Shown here one piece after another: positions 1 through 6,685 of a DNA stretch of 64,000 nucleotides. The stretch lies in contig CAZMSJ010000002.1 in NCBI GenBank assembly GCA_964568925.1, forward strand, positions 1 through 64,000, in the 5' to 3' direction. Numbering within the stretch: position 1 is the first letter of the stretch; each line of letters starts with the position of its first letter. Made by a program: the position numbers and the translations under genes. This DNA is from CAYQUL01 sp964568925. Lineage in GTDB: Bacteria; Patescibacteriota; Microgenomatia; UBA8517. The notes under the pieces were generated by a model. The model did no database searches, was not told where the DNA came from, and saw only the letters and a list, made by a program, of their open reading frames with translations.

Positions 1-20
1 TGAGAATGAGATTCCCAAAA

Positions 21-56
21 GAAACCACGGACGTGAGTCCGTGGAGTTTCATTTTT
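21..56 (+). terminator. Intrinsic terminator of a gene left of the window
   Basis: A perfect 8-bp stem, CCACGGAC (25-32) with GTCCGTGG (37-44), closes a GTGA (GNRA-type) loop. It is extended by gaaa (21-24) against tttc (47-50) and followed by a T run (52-56). The gene it ends lies outside the window. It insulates the small transcription unit that starts just downstream. Confidence 0.8.
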
Positions 57-61
57 GTGAG

Positions 62-70
62 TGGTATACT
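62..70 (+). promoter_or_regulatory. Extended -10 promoter for the 42-aa Cys-rich gene
   Basis: TGG followed by TATACT (65-70) is an extended -10 element. No good -35 is seen 17 bp upstream. Transcription would start near 77 and give a leader of about 29 nt carrying a GAGGA-type Shine-Dalgarno site at 92-96. It lies directly after the terminator at 21-56. Confidence 0.6.
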
Positions 71-105
71 TGTGGATCGTACGTTTAGTTTGAGGATTAG
101 AGCAA

Positions 106-234
106 ATGCGGTACGTTATGCGTTTGTTACGACGACTCTTAAAAGAGCCTGGAATCTGTGAATGCGAGTGTGCTCGATGTGACCAAGGTCACCATTGTGG
201 CAAGCATGCAAAGCATTGCTATTTCTACGGCTAA
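106..234 (+). CDS. 42-aa cysteine/histidine-rich small protein
   Basis: No family is recognised with certainty. The ATG at 106 opens a 42-codon frame ending in TAA. A Shine-Dalgarno-like TGAGGA (91-96) lies 9 nt before the ATG, an extended -10 lies upstream and an intrinsic terminator lies just after the stop, so this is a complete one-gene unit. The first half is basic and hydrophobic (residues 1-14). The second half packs six Cys (18, 20, 22, 25, 31, 38) and four His (29, 30, 34, 37) as CxCxCxxC then GHHCG and a final HC. That spacing suggests a metal-binding knuckle, by inference zinc, iron or copper. It could be a metallochaperone-like or metallothionein-like peptide, or a small zinc-binding regulator. 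The alternative, a non-coding leader RNA, is less likely given the clustered ligands. Confidence 0.65.
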   Translation: MRYVMRLLRRLLKEPGICECECARCDQGHHCGKHAKHCYFYG

Positions 235-244
235 GGATGTCAGA

Positions 245-269
245 CCCCGAGCAATATCGGGGTTTTTTT
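245..269 (+). terminator. Intrinsic terminator after the 42-aa gene
   Basis: CCCCGA (245-250) pairs with TCGGGG (257-262) around a 6-nt loop, followed directly by seven T (263-269). It starts 10 nt after the TAA of the Cys-rich gene and ends before the next promoter. Confidence 0.9.
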
Positions 270-275
270 ATGGTT

Positions 276-304
276 TTGTGTTTTAAACTAATTCGAAGTA
301 CAAT
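276..304 (+). promoter_or_regulatory. Promoter for the Yip1-like / DPM1-GtrA pair
   Basis: TTGTGT (276-281) and TACAAT (299-304) are separated by 17 bp. The ATG at 320 lies 15 nt past the -10 box, so the leader would be about 8-9 nt, too short for a Shine-Dalgarno site; none is seen. Confidence 0.6.
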
Positions 305-319
305 TGTGTTACCTATTTT

Positions 320-961
320 ATGAAAAAGAAGTCAATCAAGAAGCCAGTTGTGAAAGAAGTTGTCTCTCCAAGTGTTAACAAAGAGATAACGATCGATGTC
401 ATGCAAATCCTCTCTGATTCGAAAGACACCGTGCGTTCTCCACGATCTGTCTTTTCAAAGGCACATCCAATATCTGAGTCTTTAATCTTCTTTGTTGTTG
501 TCACATTAATTGGTTCAGCATTGGCTTTGTTGTATTCATTGTTGTTGTCACCACTCCTAACAAATATTTCAGATGTTTTTGATTCTTCACTCCCAGTGTC
601 ACCAACTGTTACTGAAGCAGTTACCGTTGTCATCATTGGAGCCCTTGTCGTTTCATTACTCTCTTTTGTTTGGGCAGCTCTTCTTCATGGATGGATAAAG
701 CTCTTTCGTGGAAAGGGTACCTACGCTGACACATATGCTGCGTTTTCATACTCTCGAGCACCATTGTCACTTTTGGGATGGATTCCATTCATTGGAAATT
801 TCGCAGCTTTGTACTCTTTCTATGTGTTAGCCATTGGTATTAGTGTGAGACACAATATGAGACTCAGAAAAGCACTTCTCTTGATGATTCCTGTGATAGT
901 ACTTGTCATACTTGCTCAAATTGCAAGTTACACCATGCTTGCTTCAGCTGCCGTAAACTAA
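320..961 (+). CDS. Yip1-like integral membrane protein
   Basis: This 213-aa protein has a basic cytosolic N-terminus (residues 1-50) and four predicted membrane segments (about 55-78, 101-123, 148-172, 184-207). A polar loop with a GKGTY motif (131-135) runs into a Ser/Arg/Ala-Pro stretch and a Gly/Pro-rich third helix (148-160). This architecture is that of the Yip1/YIP1-domain family, whose bacterial members have no defined reaction. It lies 4 nt before the DPM1-GtrA gene and is probably co-transcribed with it, so a membrane role linked to lipid-linked sugars is possible but only inferred. ATG 320 is the first start after the promoter. Family assignment is by pattern, not by alignment. Confidence 0.7.
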   Translation: MKKKSIKKPVVKEVVSPSVNKEITIDVMQILSDSKDTVRSPRSVFSKAHPISESLIFFVVVTLIGSALALLYSLLLSPLLTNISDVFDSSLPVSPTVTEAVTVVIIGALVVSLLSFVWAALLHGWIKLFRGKGTYADTYAAFSYSRAPLSLLGWIPFIGNFAALYSFYVLAIGISVRHNMRLRKALLLMIPVIVLVILAQIASYTMLASAAVN

Positions 962-965
962 ATAC

Positions 966-2087
966 ATGCAAAGAATCGTCGTCGTGATGCCAACATACAA
1001 CGAATCAAAAAACATTGGTCGTATGATCGATGAGCTGTTTACCCTTCGTTTTCCAAAGATCAAAAATGCAGAAATGCATTTGTTAGTTGTTGACGACAAT
1101 TCCCCAGATGGAACTGGTGATATTGTAAAAAAGGCTACTAAAAAGCATAAAAATCTTCATTTGATTCAAGGAGAAAAGTCCGGTCTTGGAATGGCTTATG
1201 TCAGAGGATTTAAGTATGCAATGAAGACCTTGAAGGCTGATGCCACTCTTGAAATGGATTCTGATTTTCAACACGATCCAAAGCATGTGATTGAGATGGT
1301 TCAACCATTCCTTGATGGAGCAGATTACGTAATTGGTTCACGATACATTAAAGGGGGAACCATTCCAGCAGGATGGGCAACACATCGAAAAGCAGTAAGC
1401 TTCTTTGGTAATTTGCTTGCACGAGCTGTTTTATTTCTACCAAATTTACATGACACTACAACCGGTTTTCGCTTAACTCGGGTAAAGGGAGTCTTGGACC
1501 AGATTGATTTGGATCACTTGATGGAACTTCATCGCTTTGCCTTTAAAGTCGATTTGTTCTACCAGTCTGTAAAACTTTCTAAAAAGACCGTTGAGGTACC
1601 AATTCACTTTGGTGAAAGAACTGAAGAAACTTCAAAGTTTTCATTGCAGGAAATGGTTGCAACAAATAAAGTATTATTTCTTCTTCGATGGAAAGCATCT
1701 CAGAAGTTTATTAAGTTTGGAACTGTAGGCTTTATTGGTTTTGTCGTGAATGCGGTAGGATTAACCATTTTTTCACGATTAGGATTTGCTGAAATTCTTA
1801 GTTGGTTGCTTTCAACAGAACTCGCCATTATTAGTAATTTTACGTTGAACAACTTGTGGACGTTTAATGACAGCACCATTTCCGGTTTGCCAAACCTTGT
1901 TAAAAAGTTTATTCAGTTTAATGGAACCTCTGTTGGGGCGCTTGTTATTCAAACAGTGGCAGGGAGTATTCTCACCGGAATCTTTGGCGGAGGAGCAAGA
2001 ATCATTATTCTCTTTGTCGTTGTTGTCGCTCTTGTCTTGCCATATAACTACTTCATGTACACCCGAGTAATTTGGAAGAATAAATAA
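966..2087 (+). CDS. Polyprenyl-phosphate mannosyltransferase-like GT2 fused to GtrA domain
   Basis: This 373-aa protein has an N-terminal GT2 domain of the DPM1 type. It shows PTYNE (9-13), VVDDNSPDGT (41-50), the metal-binding DSD (98-100) followed by FQHDP, and GSRY (124-127). DPM1-type enzymes transfer a sugar from an NDP-sugar to a polyprenyl phosphate on the cytosolic face. From about residue 245 a four-helix GtrA-like membrane domain follows, with a typical NFTLNNLWTF segment; GtrA proteins are proposed to flip polyprenyl-phosphate sugars. The fusion suggests synthesis and translocation of one lipid-linked monosaccharide, a donor for the many GT-C enzymes downstream. The specific sugar cannot be read from sequence. 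No Shine-Dalgarno site is seen; TAAACT (954-959) lies 6 nt before the ATG. Confidence 0.88.
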   Translation: MQRIVVVMPTYNESKNIGRMIDELFTLRFPKIKNAEMHLLVVDDNSPDGTGDIVKKATKKHKNLHLIQGEKSGLGMAYVRGFKYAMKTLKADATLEMDSDFQHDPKHVIEMVQPFLDGADYVIGSRYIKGGTIPAGWATHRKAVSFFGNLLARAVLFLPNLHDTTTGFRLTRVKGVLDQIDLDHLMELHRFAFKVDLFYQSVKLSKKTVEVPIHFGERTEETSKFSLQEMVATNKVLFLLRWKASQKFIKFGTVGFIGFVVNAVGLTIFSRLGFAEILSWLLSTELAIISNFTLNNLWTFNDSTISGLPNLVKKFIQFNGTSVGALVIQTVAGSILTGIFGGGARIIILFVVVVALVLPYNYFMYTRVIWKNK

Positions 2088-2088
2088 C

Positions 2089-2117
2089 TTGATCTTATAG
2101 TTATATTTTGATATACT
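2089..2117 (+). promoter_or_regulatory. Promoter of the 87-aa membrane protein gene
   Basis: TTGATC (2089-2094) and TATACT (2112-2117) are 17 bp apart, and TGA before the -10 box gives an extended -10. The -35 begins just after the preceding stop codon. The leader of about 24 nt carries GAGGAGG (2134-2140), 7 nt before the ATG. Confidence 0.8.
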
Positions 2118-2147
2118 GTCTCTACCTATTTTTGAGGAGGAAAACTC

Positions 2148-2411
2148 ATGAACTACCCATTAGTTCCGCTGCCACAAGCAGGCGGATGGATAGGGAATTT
2201 AACAGGTTTTTTTCTGGTAATGGCTGCCATCTTGCTTGCACTTGTGGCTTTTTCGAAGCAAAATGATTACCCATTTGCCCGAGCGTGCATGTTAATTTCA
2301 ATAATTTTTTTTGTAGCAGGTTTTGTTGGCCCTCTCTTTTTTGGAGATTGGGCAGCAATTGTTCCAATCGGGTGCGCTTTTGGCCTGGGGGTAATACTCC
2401 TTAAGGCATAA
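2148..2411 (+). CDS. 87-aa three-helix membrane protein
   Basis: Not recognised. After a short Pro-rich N-terminus the protein is nearly all membrane: helices at about 18-36, 46-64 and 68-86, with a short polar SKQND loop (36-40) and an FGDW loop near 65-68. It has its own strong promoter, a near-perfect Shine-Dalgarno site and a terminator, so it is a monocistronic gene, probably well expressed. The strong signals argue that it is real despite its size. No catalytic motif is visible. Confidence 0.75.
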   Translation: MNYPLVPLPQAGGWIGNLTGFFLVMAAILLALVAFSKQNDYPFARACMLISIIFFVAGFVGPLFFGDWAAIVPIGCAFGLGVILLKA

Positions 2412-2413
2412 AA

Positions 2414-2453
2414 AGAGGGCAGGACTTACATTGTAAGTAACCTGCCCTTTATT
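2414..2453. terminator. Bidirectional terminator between convergent small genes
   Basis: AGGGCAGG (2416-2423) pairs with CCTGCCCT (2441-2448). The stem continues inward as ACTTAC (2424-2429) with GTAAGT (2433-2438), with two unpaired A at 2439-2440. T-rich sequence follows on the plus strand (2448-2453), and the A run at 2411-2414 gives a U tract on the minus strand. It can serve both the plus gene ending at 2411 and the minus gene ending at 2460. Confidence 0.85.
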
Positions 2454-2459
2454 CGTGGG

Positions 2460-2642
2460 TTAACTTGCATTTTTGAGATACAAGCTTCCCTCTTTCTTGA
2501 CGACCTCAGCTTTCTTCTCAGGCTCTTTTCTTATCGGGGTAAACGTTGGTCTGTCTTGCAGACTCAGCTCTCCCGTTTCAGATCTAAAACCTTGTAGCCG
2601 GTAGAATTGTGGCTTCAGTCTCCAGTAGAATGCGGTTCTCAT
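2460..2642 (-). CDS. 60-aa basic small protein
   Basis: Not recognised. The start is the ATG at 2642-2640, chosen because AAAGGAG lies 8 nt upstream on the minus strand; a longer in-frame version up to 2720 would run back over the promoter. The peptide is basic and aromatic at the N-terminus (residues 1-20), with a Ser/Thr/Pro middle and a Lys/Glu-rich tail (38-51). It has no membrane segment and no cysteine. A -10 element upstream and the shared terminator at 2414-2453 make it a complete unit. Confidence 0.65.
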   Translation of the reverse strand: MRTAFYWRLKPQFYRLQGFRSETGELSLQDRPTFTPIRKEPEKKAEVVKKEGSLYLKNAS

Positions 2643-2680
2643 TGTGTGTTCTCCTTTCCACAGTTCTACTTGTCTCCTCG

Positions 2681-2686
2681 AGTATA
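2681..2686 (-). promoter_or_regulatory. -10 element of the 60-aa gene
   Basis: TATACT on the minus strand, with no convincing -35 at 17 bp. The predicted leader of about 31 nt carries AAAGGAG before the ATG at 2642. Confidence 0.5.
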
Positions 2687-2718
2687 AAGAAAAGAAACTC
2701 TCATTGACTCTCAGGTTC

Positions 2719-2743
2719 AAAAATAGGTAGCCCGAAGGCTACC
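2719..2743 (-). terminator. Terminator of the 400-aa secreted protein gene
   Basis: On the minus strand GGTAGCC pairs with GGCTACC around a TTCG loop closed by C-G, the very stable UUCG tetraloop. A T run follows (plus-strand A run 2719-2723). It begins 13 nt after the stop codon. Confidence 0.9.
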
Positions 2744-2756
2744 CAAGAGAAAATAC

Positions 2757-3959
2757 TTACCCGATTTGCTTGCCAATAAAGTCAGCCACGCTGTACAAAA
2801 CGTTCATTAGCGTATCGACATTCGCGCCGTCGACGACGGAAACAGCAAGTAGATAGTTTTTGTATCCAACTTGCACCGTAGCGCTGTTTGCTTGACCGCA
2901 CGCGGTAGTAACTAAACCACTACCTTCAATCCCAAACTGTGTGTTTGTTATGTTTTGATAGTTCCCAGTCCGTAGCCAAGCATCAATGACGCTTTGGTTT
3001 TGTACGTAGGCCTGTGGCCCGTCAGTTGTTTGGAAGTTGATAATATCGATTTCCAACACTGAGCATGCATTTGATCTCCAGACAACCACTTCTTGATTTA
3101 TATATCCTGCTTGTTGGGCAGCACTTGCCAAGATTGAACTAAATTCTGGGCCAAAGTTTTTAGATAATACCGATTTCATTTCCTCAAGGGAATATGTGTG
3201 TGAGAAGTCGGTATCCCGTACAAATTCTTGCCCAAGACCAAGTTGCTGTTCATTTGGCATAAACTGCTTCAAATTAACTGATGCGACTTCCGGTGTAGTC
3301 ACCGGTTCGACCGGTACAATAGCAGTTGGCGCTGATTGAAAACGGGAAGCAATATATTCCTTGATCTTTCCGACAATTGCATTGTCGAGGATCTTGCCCT
3401 TGGGATAGACCGTGCCAATCACCTGTAAGGCTTCTTCATTTGTTCCAATATCGGAAGTCGCGGTGACAATCACAAGGTCAGATTCGGTTGGGATTAACAT
3501 CCAAAGCTGGTTGTTAATTGTTGCCAATCCGATCGGTTGATCCGTGAGCTTTGATATTTGTGTTGCTTTATAAGCCTCAAATATTGCTAACGGTTCAGCA
3601 CTTTTAATCGACTCAATTACTTTTTGGTTCGGAACAAGCGCGAACTGAACAATCGTGCCAGTAGTGCTTTGTGCCGCAATGACTCCGTATGGGATAACTG
3701 CAAATGGCGGCTGTTCACTCGTGCCAGTCCATACTTTCCAACTGTTTGGAATGCTTACCGTTTCAATACCGACCTGATATTCAGTTACCGGCATTTGAGT
3801 GGCAATTCCAGGCAGAGCTGGTGCAGGCGTCGCTGTTGCGAGTCCCGGTAGCGCTGGTTGGGCTGTTGCATCCTGCCCAAGAGTAATCGTTACCCCTGTC
3901 ATCAAAATGACCAAAAGTACGCTAACACGTAGTGCCAAACGAGACAATTTAATTGTCAT
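2757..3959 (-). CDS. Secreted 400-aa protein of unknown function
   Basis: Residues 1-29 form a signal peptide: basic start, hydrophobic core at about 10-27, and a likely cleavage near Gly28-Gln29. An Ala/Pro/Thr-rich linker (33-55) follows, with two copies of ALPGxAT. Two globular parts come next, about 58-200 and 225-400, separated by a second Pro/Val-rich linker near 205-222. The first has a beta-rich pattern around an IPNSWKVW segment. The second contains the only two cysteines, which could form a disulfide outside the cell. No catalytic motif is recognised. A ligand-binding or cell-surface structural role would fit but is a guess. The ATG is preceded by AAGGAT about 10 nt upstream. It is divergent from the HTH/Nudix-like gene. 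Confidence 0.7.
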   Translation of the reverse strand: MTIKLSRLALRVSVLLVILMTGVTITLGQDATAQPALPGLATATPAPALPGIATQMPVTEYQVGIETVSIPNSWKVWTGTSEQPPFAVIPYGVIAAQSTTGTIVQFALVPNQKVIESIKSAEPLAIFEAYKATQISKLTDQPIGLATINNQLWMLIPTESDLVIVTATSDIGTNEEALQVIGTVYPKGKILDNAIVGKIKEYIASRFQSAPTAIVPVEPVTTPEVASVNLKQFMPNEQQLGLGQEFVRDTDFSHTYSLEEMKSVLSKNFGPEFSSILASAAQQAGYINQEVVVWRSNACSVLEIDIINFQTTDGPQAYVQNQSVIDAWLRTGNYQNITNTQFGIEGSGLVTTACGQANSATVQVGYKNYLLAVSVVDGANVDTLMNVLYSVADFIGKQIG

Positions 3960-4019
3960 CTGTTTCTATCCTTTTTCTCTAAAAAAACGAATGGCCTTGC
4001 TGCTCATTTGAGCCTGGGT

Positions 4020-4048
4020 ATCATACCACAAACATACCTATGGGTCAA
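4020..4048 (-). promoter_or_regulatory. Promoter of the secreted protein gene
   Basis: On the minus strand TTGACC (4048-4043) and TATGAT (4025-4020) are 17 bp apart, with TGG before the -10 box. The leader is about 50 nt. The -35 lies 11 bp from the divergent plus-strand -10 at 4060-4065, so the two promoters share regulatory DNA. Confidence 0.8.
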
Positions 4049-4056
4049 AGACTGCG

Positions 4057-4065
4057 TGGTATACT
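4057..4065 (+). promoter_or_regulatory. Extended -10 promoter, leaderless start
   Basis: TGG-TATACT with the -10 box at 4060-4065, only 5 nt before the ATG at 4071. The start site should fall on or next to the start codon. No Shine-Dalgarno site is possible. Confidence 0.75.
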
Positions 4066-4070
4066 AGCGC

Positions 4071-4928
4071 ATGCACGAGAGAGAACAGCACACAGAATAT
4101 CTTCGATTTAGTGACCGCTGGTTTATGAATGAATATTTCAAACATGGCTCAGTTGAGGCTGCAGTGAGCAACAACGATTATTTACCCATCTCAATTGCAA
4201 ATTTTCATAAACTGATAAAGCGAGCTGGAATCATTGGTTCTGCTGGGCGGCATACGAGCTTACCTGAGGTTCTCCATTTCTTCAGAGAAGCAGCACTTGC
4301 TCCAGAAATGCCATTAGAAGCTCTCTACCGGACGATGCCAACCACATTTAAAACATCAATGGTGACGCTGCACCGCATCTACAATAATATTGAGCGTGAA
4401 ATAGTGCGTCGACGGGGTGTTGCCCTGATTATTTCACCGGAAGGGGACCCAAATCGTATTTTAGTAGGGCAAGAGACACATGGAGGAAATCGGTATAAAC
4501 ACGCTGGGGATAAAACAATTCCAATGGGGTTTGCTAAAAAGGAGACAGAAGAAACTACTCTTGAGAGTGTCTTACGGATTTTGCAACAGGAGGTGTCAGT
4601 TAATAAGACTATTCAGGGTGCGCTGAGATACCAACCACAAAGTGATATTGTTCAGTATCTTTCAAATGAGCAGATGGATCCGTTTGTCCAAGTGACTATT
4701 CTTGATGTTCGTGTTGATGTCTATCGCTTGATTCTTCCAGAGGAATTTCTAACTGATTTATCGAGTTACAAATTGTATGGTTTTGGTTTTCAAACTGCCA
4801 AAGAGATTCAACTTTCTGATAACCTTCGCCCTGGAGTATCTGAAATTGTGAACATTTATGACCGTGGATACCTGACTTCAGAAGAGCCGGTTGTGTCGGC
4901 AATAAACTTATCGTTTCTTTCTTCATAA
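4071..4928 (+). CDS. HTH plus degenerate Nudix-like protein
   Basis: This 285-aa soluble protein has an N-terminal helical segment that reads like a helix-turn-helix (about 18-55), then a second helical stretch (60-112). A C-terminal half (about 115-255) follows the beta-strand and loop order of a Nudix fold. The expected Nudix box region (about 152-176) has Gly, several Glu and an Arg followed by LQQE, but does not match the canonical GX5EX7REUXEEXGU spacing, so hydrolase activity is doubtful. Nudix-like domains fused to DNA-binding helices often act as effector-sensing regulators, which is a reasonable inference here. It is divergent from the secreted protein gene and sits behind a leaderless-type promoter. 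It may instead be an unrelated alpha/beta protein. Confidence 0.5.
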   Translation: MHEREQHTEYLRFSDRWFMNEYFKHGSVEAAVSNNDYLPISIANFHKLIKRAGIIGSAGRHTSLPEVLHFFREAALAPEMPLEALYRTMPTTFKTSMVTLHRIYNNIEREIVRRRGVALIISPEGDPNRILVGQETHGGNRYKHAGDKTIPMGFAKKETEETTLESVLRILQQEVSVNKTIQGALRYQPQSDIVQYLSNEQMDPFVQVTILDVRVDVYRLILPEEFLTDLSSYKLYGFGFQTAKEIQLSDNLRPGVSEIVNIYDRGYLTSEEPVVSAINLSFLSS

Positions 4929-4961
4929 TTTTGAAAATTGGTGCTTTAGGCTTCCGTATCA

Positions 4962-4967
4962 TACAAT
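4962..4967 (+). promoter_or_regulatory. -10 element of the 103-aa membrane protein gene
   Basis: TACAAT, with a weak TTGGTG (4938-4943) 18 bp upstream. A 7-bp direct repeat CCGTATC (4954-4960 and 4970-4976) flanks the -10 box and could be a regulator site. The leader of about 38 nt carries GGAG (5002-5005), 7 nt before the ATG. Confidence 0.55.
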
Positions 4968-5012
4968 AGCCGTATCGGTAGGGGACCACGCTTAAAAAGA
5001 GGGAGTTGTGTC

Positions 5013-5324
5013 ATGTTTCCGCTTGTTCACTTTCCAGATGCCTGGTATGTATCGAGTGCGATTCCGTACCTATTGGAACAGGTTGCGGTGATCTTTGTAG
5101 TGAGCTTTGGTGGTTGTGCCGGTTACATGTTTTTTGTTGCTTACGCATATAAGCATGAGGCAGGGCTCATACAACTGGATATGTCTATTGCCCGAGCATT
5201 TCTGTTTTTAGCATTTTTATCAGCAGTGTTTGGTGGGGTGTTTGTTCTGTTAGTTGCAATCGTTTTTTTCATTGTCCCAATCTATGGAATATTTTTTGGA
5301 GTTCCCAAGATTATCCGGAGGTGA
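5013..5324 (+). CDS. 103-aa membrane protein
   Basis: Not recognised. An amphipathic N-terminus is followed by a membrane helix at about 23-47, a short charged loop (KHEAG, 47-51) and a long hydrophobic stretch (60-97) that could hold one or two helices. The tail is short and basic. The start is supported by a GAGGGAG-type Shine-Dalgarno site. It is convergent with the minus-strand gene ending at 5365. Confidence 0.65.
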   Translation: MFPLVHFPDAWYVSSAIPYLLEQVAVIFVVSFGGCAGYMFFVAYAYKHEAGLIQLDMSIARAFLFLAFLSAVFGGVFVLLVAIVFFIVPIYGIFFGVPKIIRR

Positions 5325-5327
5325 GAC

Positions 5328-5353
5328 AAAAAAAGGCCGGCGAAACGCCGGCC
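5328..5353 (-). terminator. Terminator of the first paralogue
   Basis: GGCCGGCG (5335-5342) pairs with CGCCGGCC (5346-5353) around AAA. The A run at 5328-5334 gives a seven-U tract on the minus strand. It lies between the convergent genes ending at 5324 (plus) and 5365 (minus); in the plus direction there is no U tract. Confidence 0.9.
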
Positions 5354-5364
5354 AATTGCTTAAA

Positions 5365-5922
5365 CTACCATTCATTCATAAATATGAGTGACGGTTGTTC
5401 TTCAAGTAGGGTACTTACGGTCAATAACCCTTTTAGGTATTTCTCCAAAACGGTTGGGTACATTTTTTGTACTGCAGATCGTGCGAGTGGTAACCCTTCG
5501 ACTCCTCGGTACATTGCTTCCTTGTAATCAGCGACAATAAGGCGCAGCTCTTCAGGAATAATTCGAGGTACTCGTATCTCCTTGCTGCCTACCCTGATTA
5601 CCTCATCTGTTTCTTCAGGTGTAAACGCAAGGTGCTTACCAGACGTTCGTATTTCGCTTTCAGCCACGTCGTGCATGGTTGCTGACATTCGGAGTTCCGT
5701 TTCCTGTGAAAAAGGTAGGAATCCTTTCATAATGCACATCAGGCCAAATTCAGTCTTCAGTCTAAAAAACATTCCTTGATCGACCGTCGTTTGAAAAAAG
5801 AACTCTACGGATTGCAAGAATTCTGGAATTACGCCTAAAATCTGTTGACGTAGCTCCTCCGTCAAAGTAGAGAAAGCGGTTTCCTTCTCCAAAACTGAAC
5901 AGACATTGTTTGGGTTGATCAC
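5365..5922 (-). CDS. 185-aa paralogue A of a tandem pair, unknown function
   Basis: Not recognised by family, but clearly homologous at both ends to the next minus-strand gene (6027-6644). The N-terminal segments share the pattern P.NV.SVL, then F..L.E.LR..IL.VIP. The C-terminal segments share LE.QPSLIF. The middle (about 45-140) is unrelated to the partner. It is mostly helical, without membrane helices or signal peptide, so cytosolic. The start is GTG (5922-5920), with AAGGAGG 5 nt upstream. It has its own promoter and terminator. The conserved termini around a variable centre resemble an adaptor or a pair binding a common partner (inference). Confidence 0.7.
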   Translation of the reverse strand: MINPNNVCSVLEKETAFSTLTEELRQQILGVIPEFLQSVEFFFQTTVDQGMFFRLKTEFGLMCIMKGFLPFSQETELRMSATMHDVAESEIRTSGKHLAFTPEETDEVIRVGSKEIRVPRIIPEELRLIVADYKEAMYRGVEGLPLARSAVQKMYPTVLEKYLKGLLTVSTLLEEQPSLIFMNEW

Positions 5923-5953
5923 AAAAACCTCCTTACAAAAAGTCTTGGGTCAT

Positions 5954-5962
5954 ATTATACCA
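5954..5962 (-). promoter_or_regulatory. Extended -10 promoter of paralogue A
   Basis: TGG-TATAAT on the minus strand (-10 at 5959-5954), a consensus -10 box. No -35 is visible. The leader is about 25 nt and holds AAGGAGG. Confidence 0.75.
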
Positions 5963-5989
5963 AAATTCTATATACACAAATGACGGTAC

Positions 5990-6015
5990 AAAAAATGGTC
6001 GGCCAATGGCCGACC
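5990..6015 (-). terminator. Terminator of paralogue B
   Basis: GGTCGGCC (5997-6004) pairs with GGCCGACC (6008-6015) around AAT. The A run at 5990-5995 gives the U tract on the minus strand. It separates the two paralogues into independent transcripts. Confidence 0.88.
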
Positions 6016-6026
6016 GAGACAAACAA

Positions 6027-6644
6027 CTAGTCAGTTACAACGAAGATTAACGATGGCTGTTGTTCTAACATCTTGCCAATCGTTAAGGTACCAGCTTCAA
6101 ACGCTGATAGAACAGACGGTGACATCCGAGCTATCAGTTGTTGGCTTATTGGTTTGTCTTGAAAAACTTCAATCAATGCATCTCCGATACCATCAAGATC
6201 ACCAATTATTGTATCCAGATCGTCTTCAGCCTCTTCTTCACTATCTGGGTTCTCATCTTCACTGTCATCCAAACTCGTCGGAAGAGTGATTGTCGGTGAA
6301 TAATTCATACCAAATCTTTCAGGTATGTCCGAGACCACCACATCGCGTTCTTTCGCTTCCTCTGCTGTATCTTTCAACATCTCAAGAGCTGTACTAACCA
6401 CTTTACGAGCTTTGTTTAACACCTCTTCTGAGATGGGGATGAAATTTTTGTCAAGACAGACCTGAGTATATGCAATACTCGCCCTAAGTAGGCTTGTTTG
6501 TGAAACCAGTTCGGTTTCCAGTTCACCTACCTTTGCCAAAACATCGGGGATGACGGCTAATATTTTTAACCTCAAATCCTCAGGAAGTGCGCAGAATGAC
6601 TCCTCATTGGACAAAACAGAACTTACATTTGTAGGATCAAGCAT
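6027..6644 (-). CDS. 205-aa paralogue B with acidic linker, unknown function
   Basis: Partner of the gene at 5365-5922. It shares the N-terminal pattern P.NV.SVL...F..L.E.LR..IL.VIP and the C-terminal LEQQPSLIF. It differs by a strongly acidic Asp/Glu stretch at about 126-145, followed by a short Gly/Asp/Ile-rich helix. The ATG at 6644-6642 is chosen over the TTG one codon earlier because AAGGAG lies 6 nt upstream. There is no membrane segment. The acidic insert may be a flexible linker or mimic nucleic acid (speculative). Confidence 0.7.
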   Translation of the reverse strand: MLDPTNVSSVLSNEESFCALPEDLRLKILAVIPDVLAKVGELETELVSQTSLLRASIAYTQVCLDKNFIPISEEVLNKARKVVSTALEMLKDTAEEAKERDVVVSDIPERFGMNYSPTITLPTSLDDSEDENPDSEEEAEDDLDTIIGDLDGIGDALIEVFQDKPISQQLIARMSPSVLSAFEAGTLTIGKMLEQQPSLIFVVTD

Positions 6645-6685
6645 CAAAGGCTCCTTATACTACGTGCACAAGACGTGCGGAGGCT

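Noticed and set aside
1..320. tRNA, riboswitch or CRISPR leader in the left end
   Set aside because: Apart from two terminators and the 42-aa frame I find no cloverleaf, no repeat-spacer pattern and no known riboswitch core here or elsewhere in the window.
5335..5353. Hairpin at 5335-5353 as terminator for the plus-strand gene ending at 5324
   Set aside because: The U tract lies only on the minus-strand side; on the plus side it is followed by mixed sequence, so it is assigned to the minus gene.
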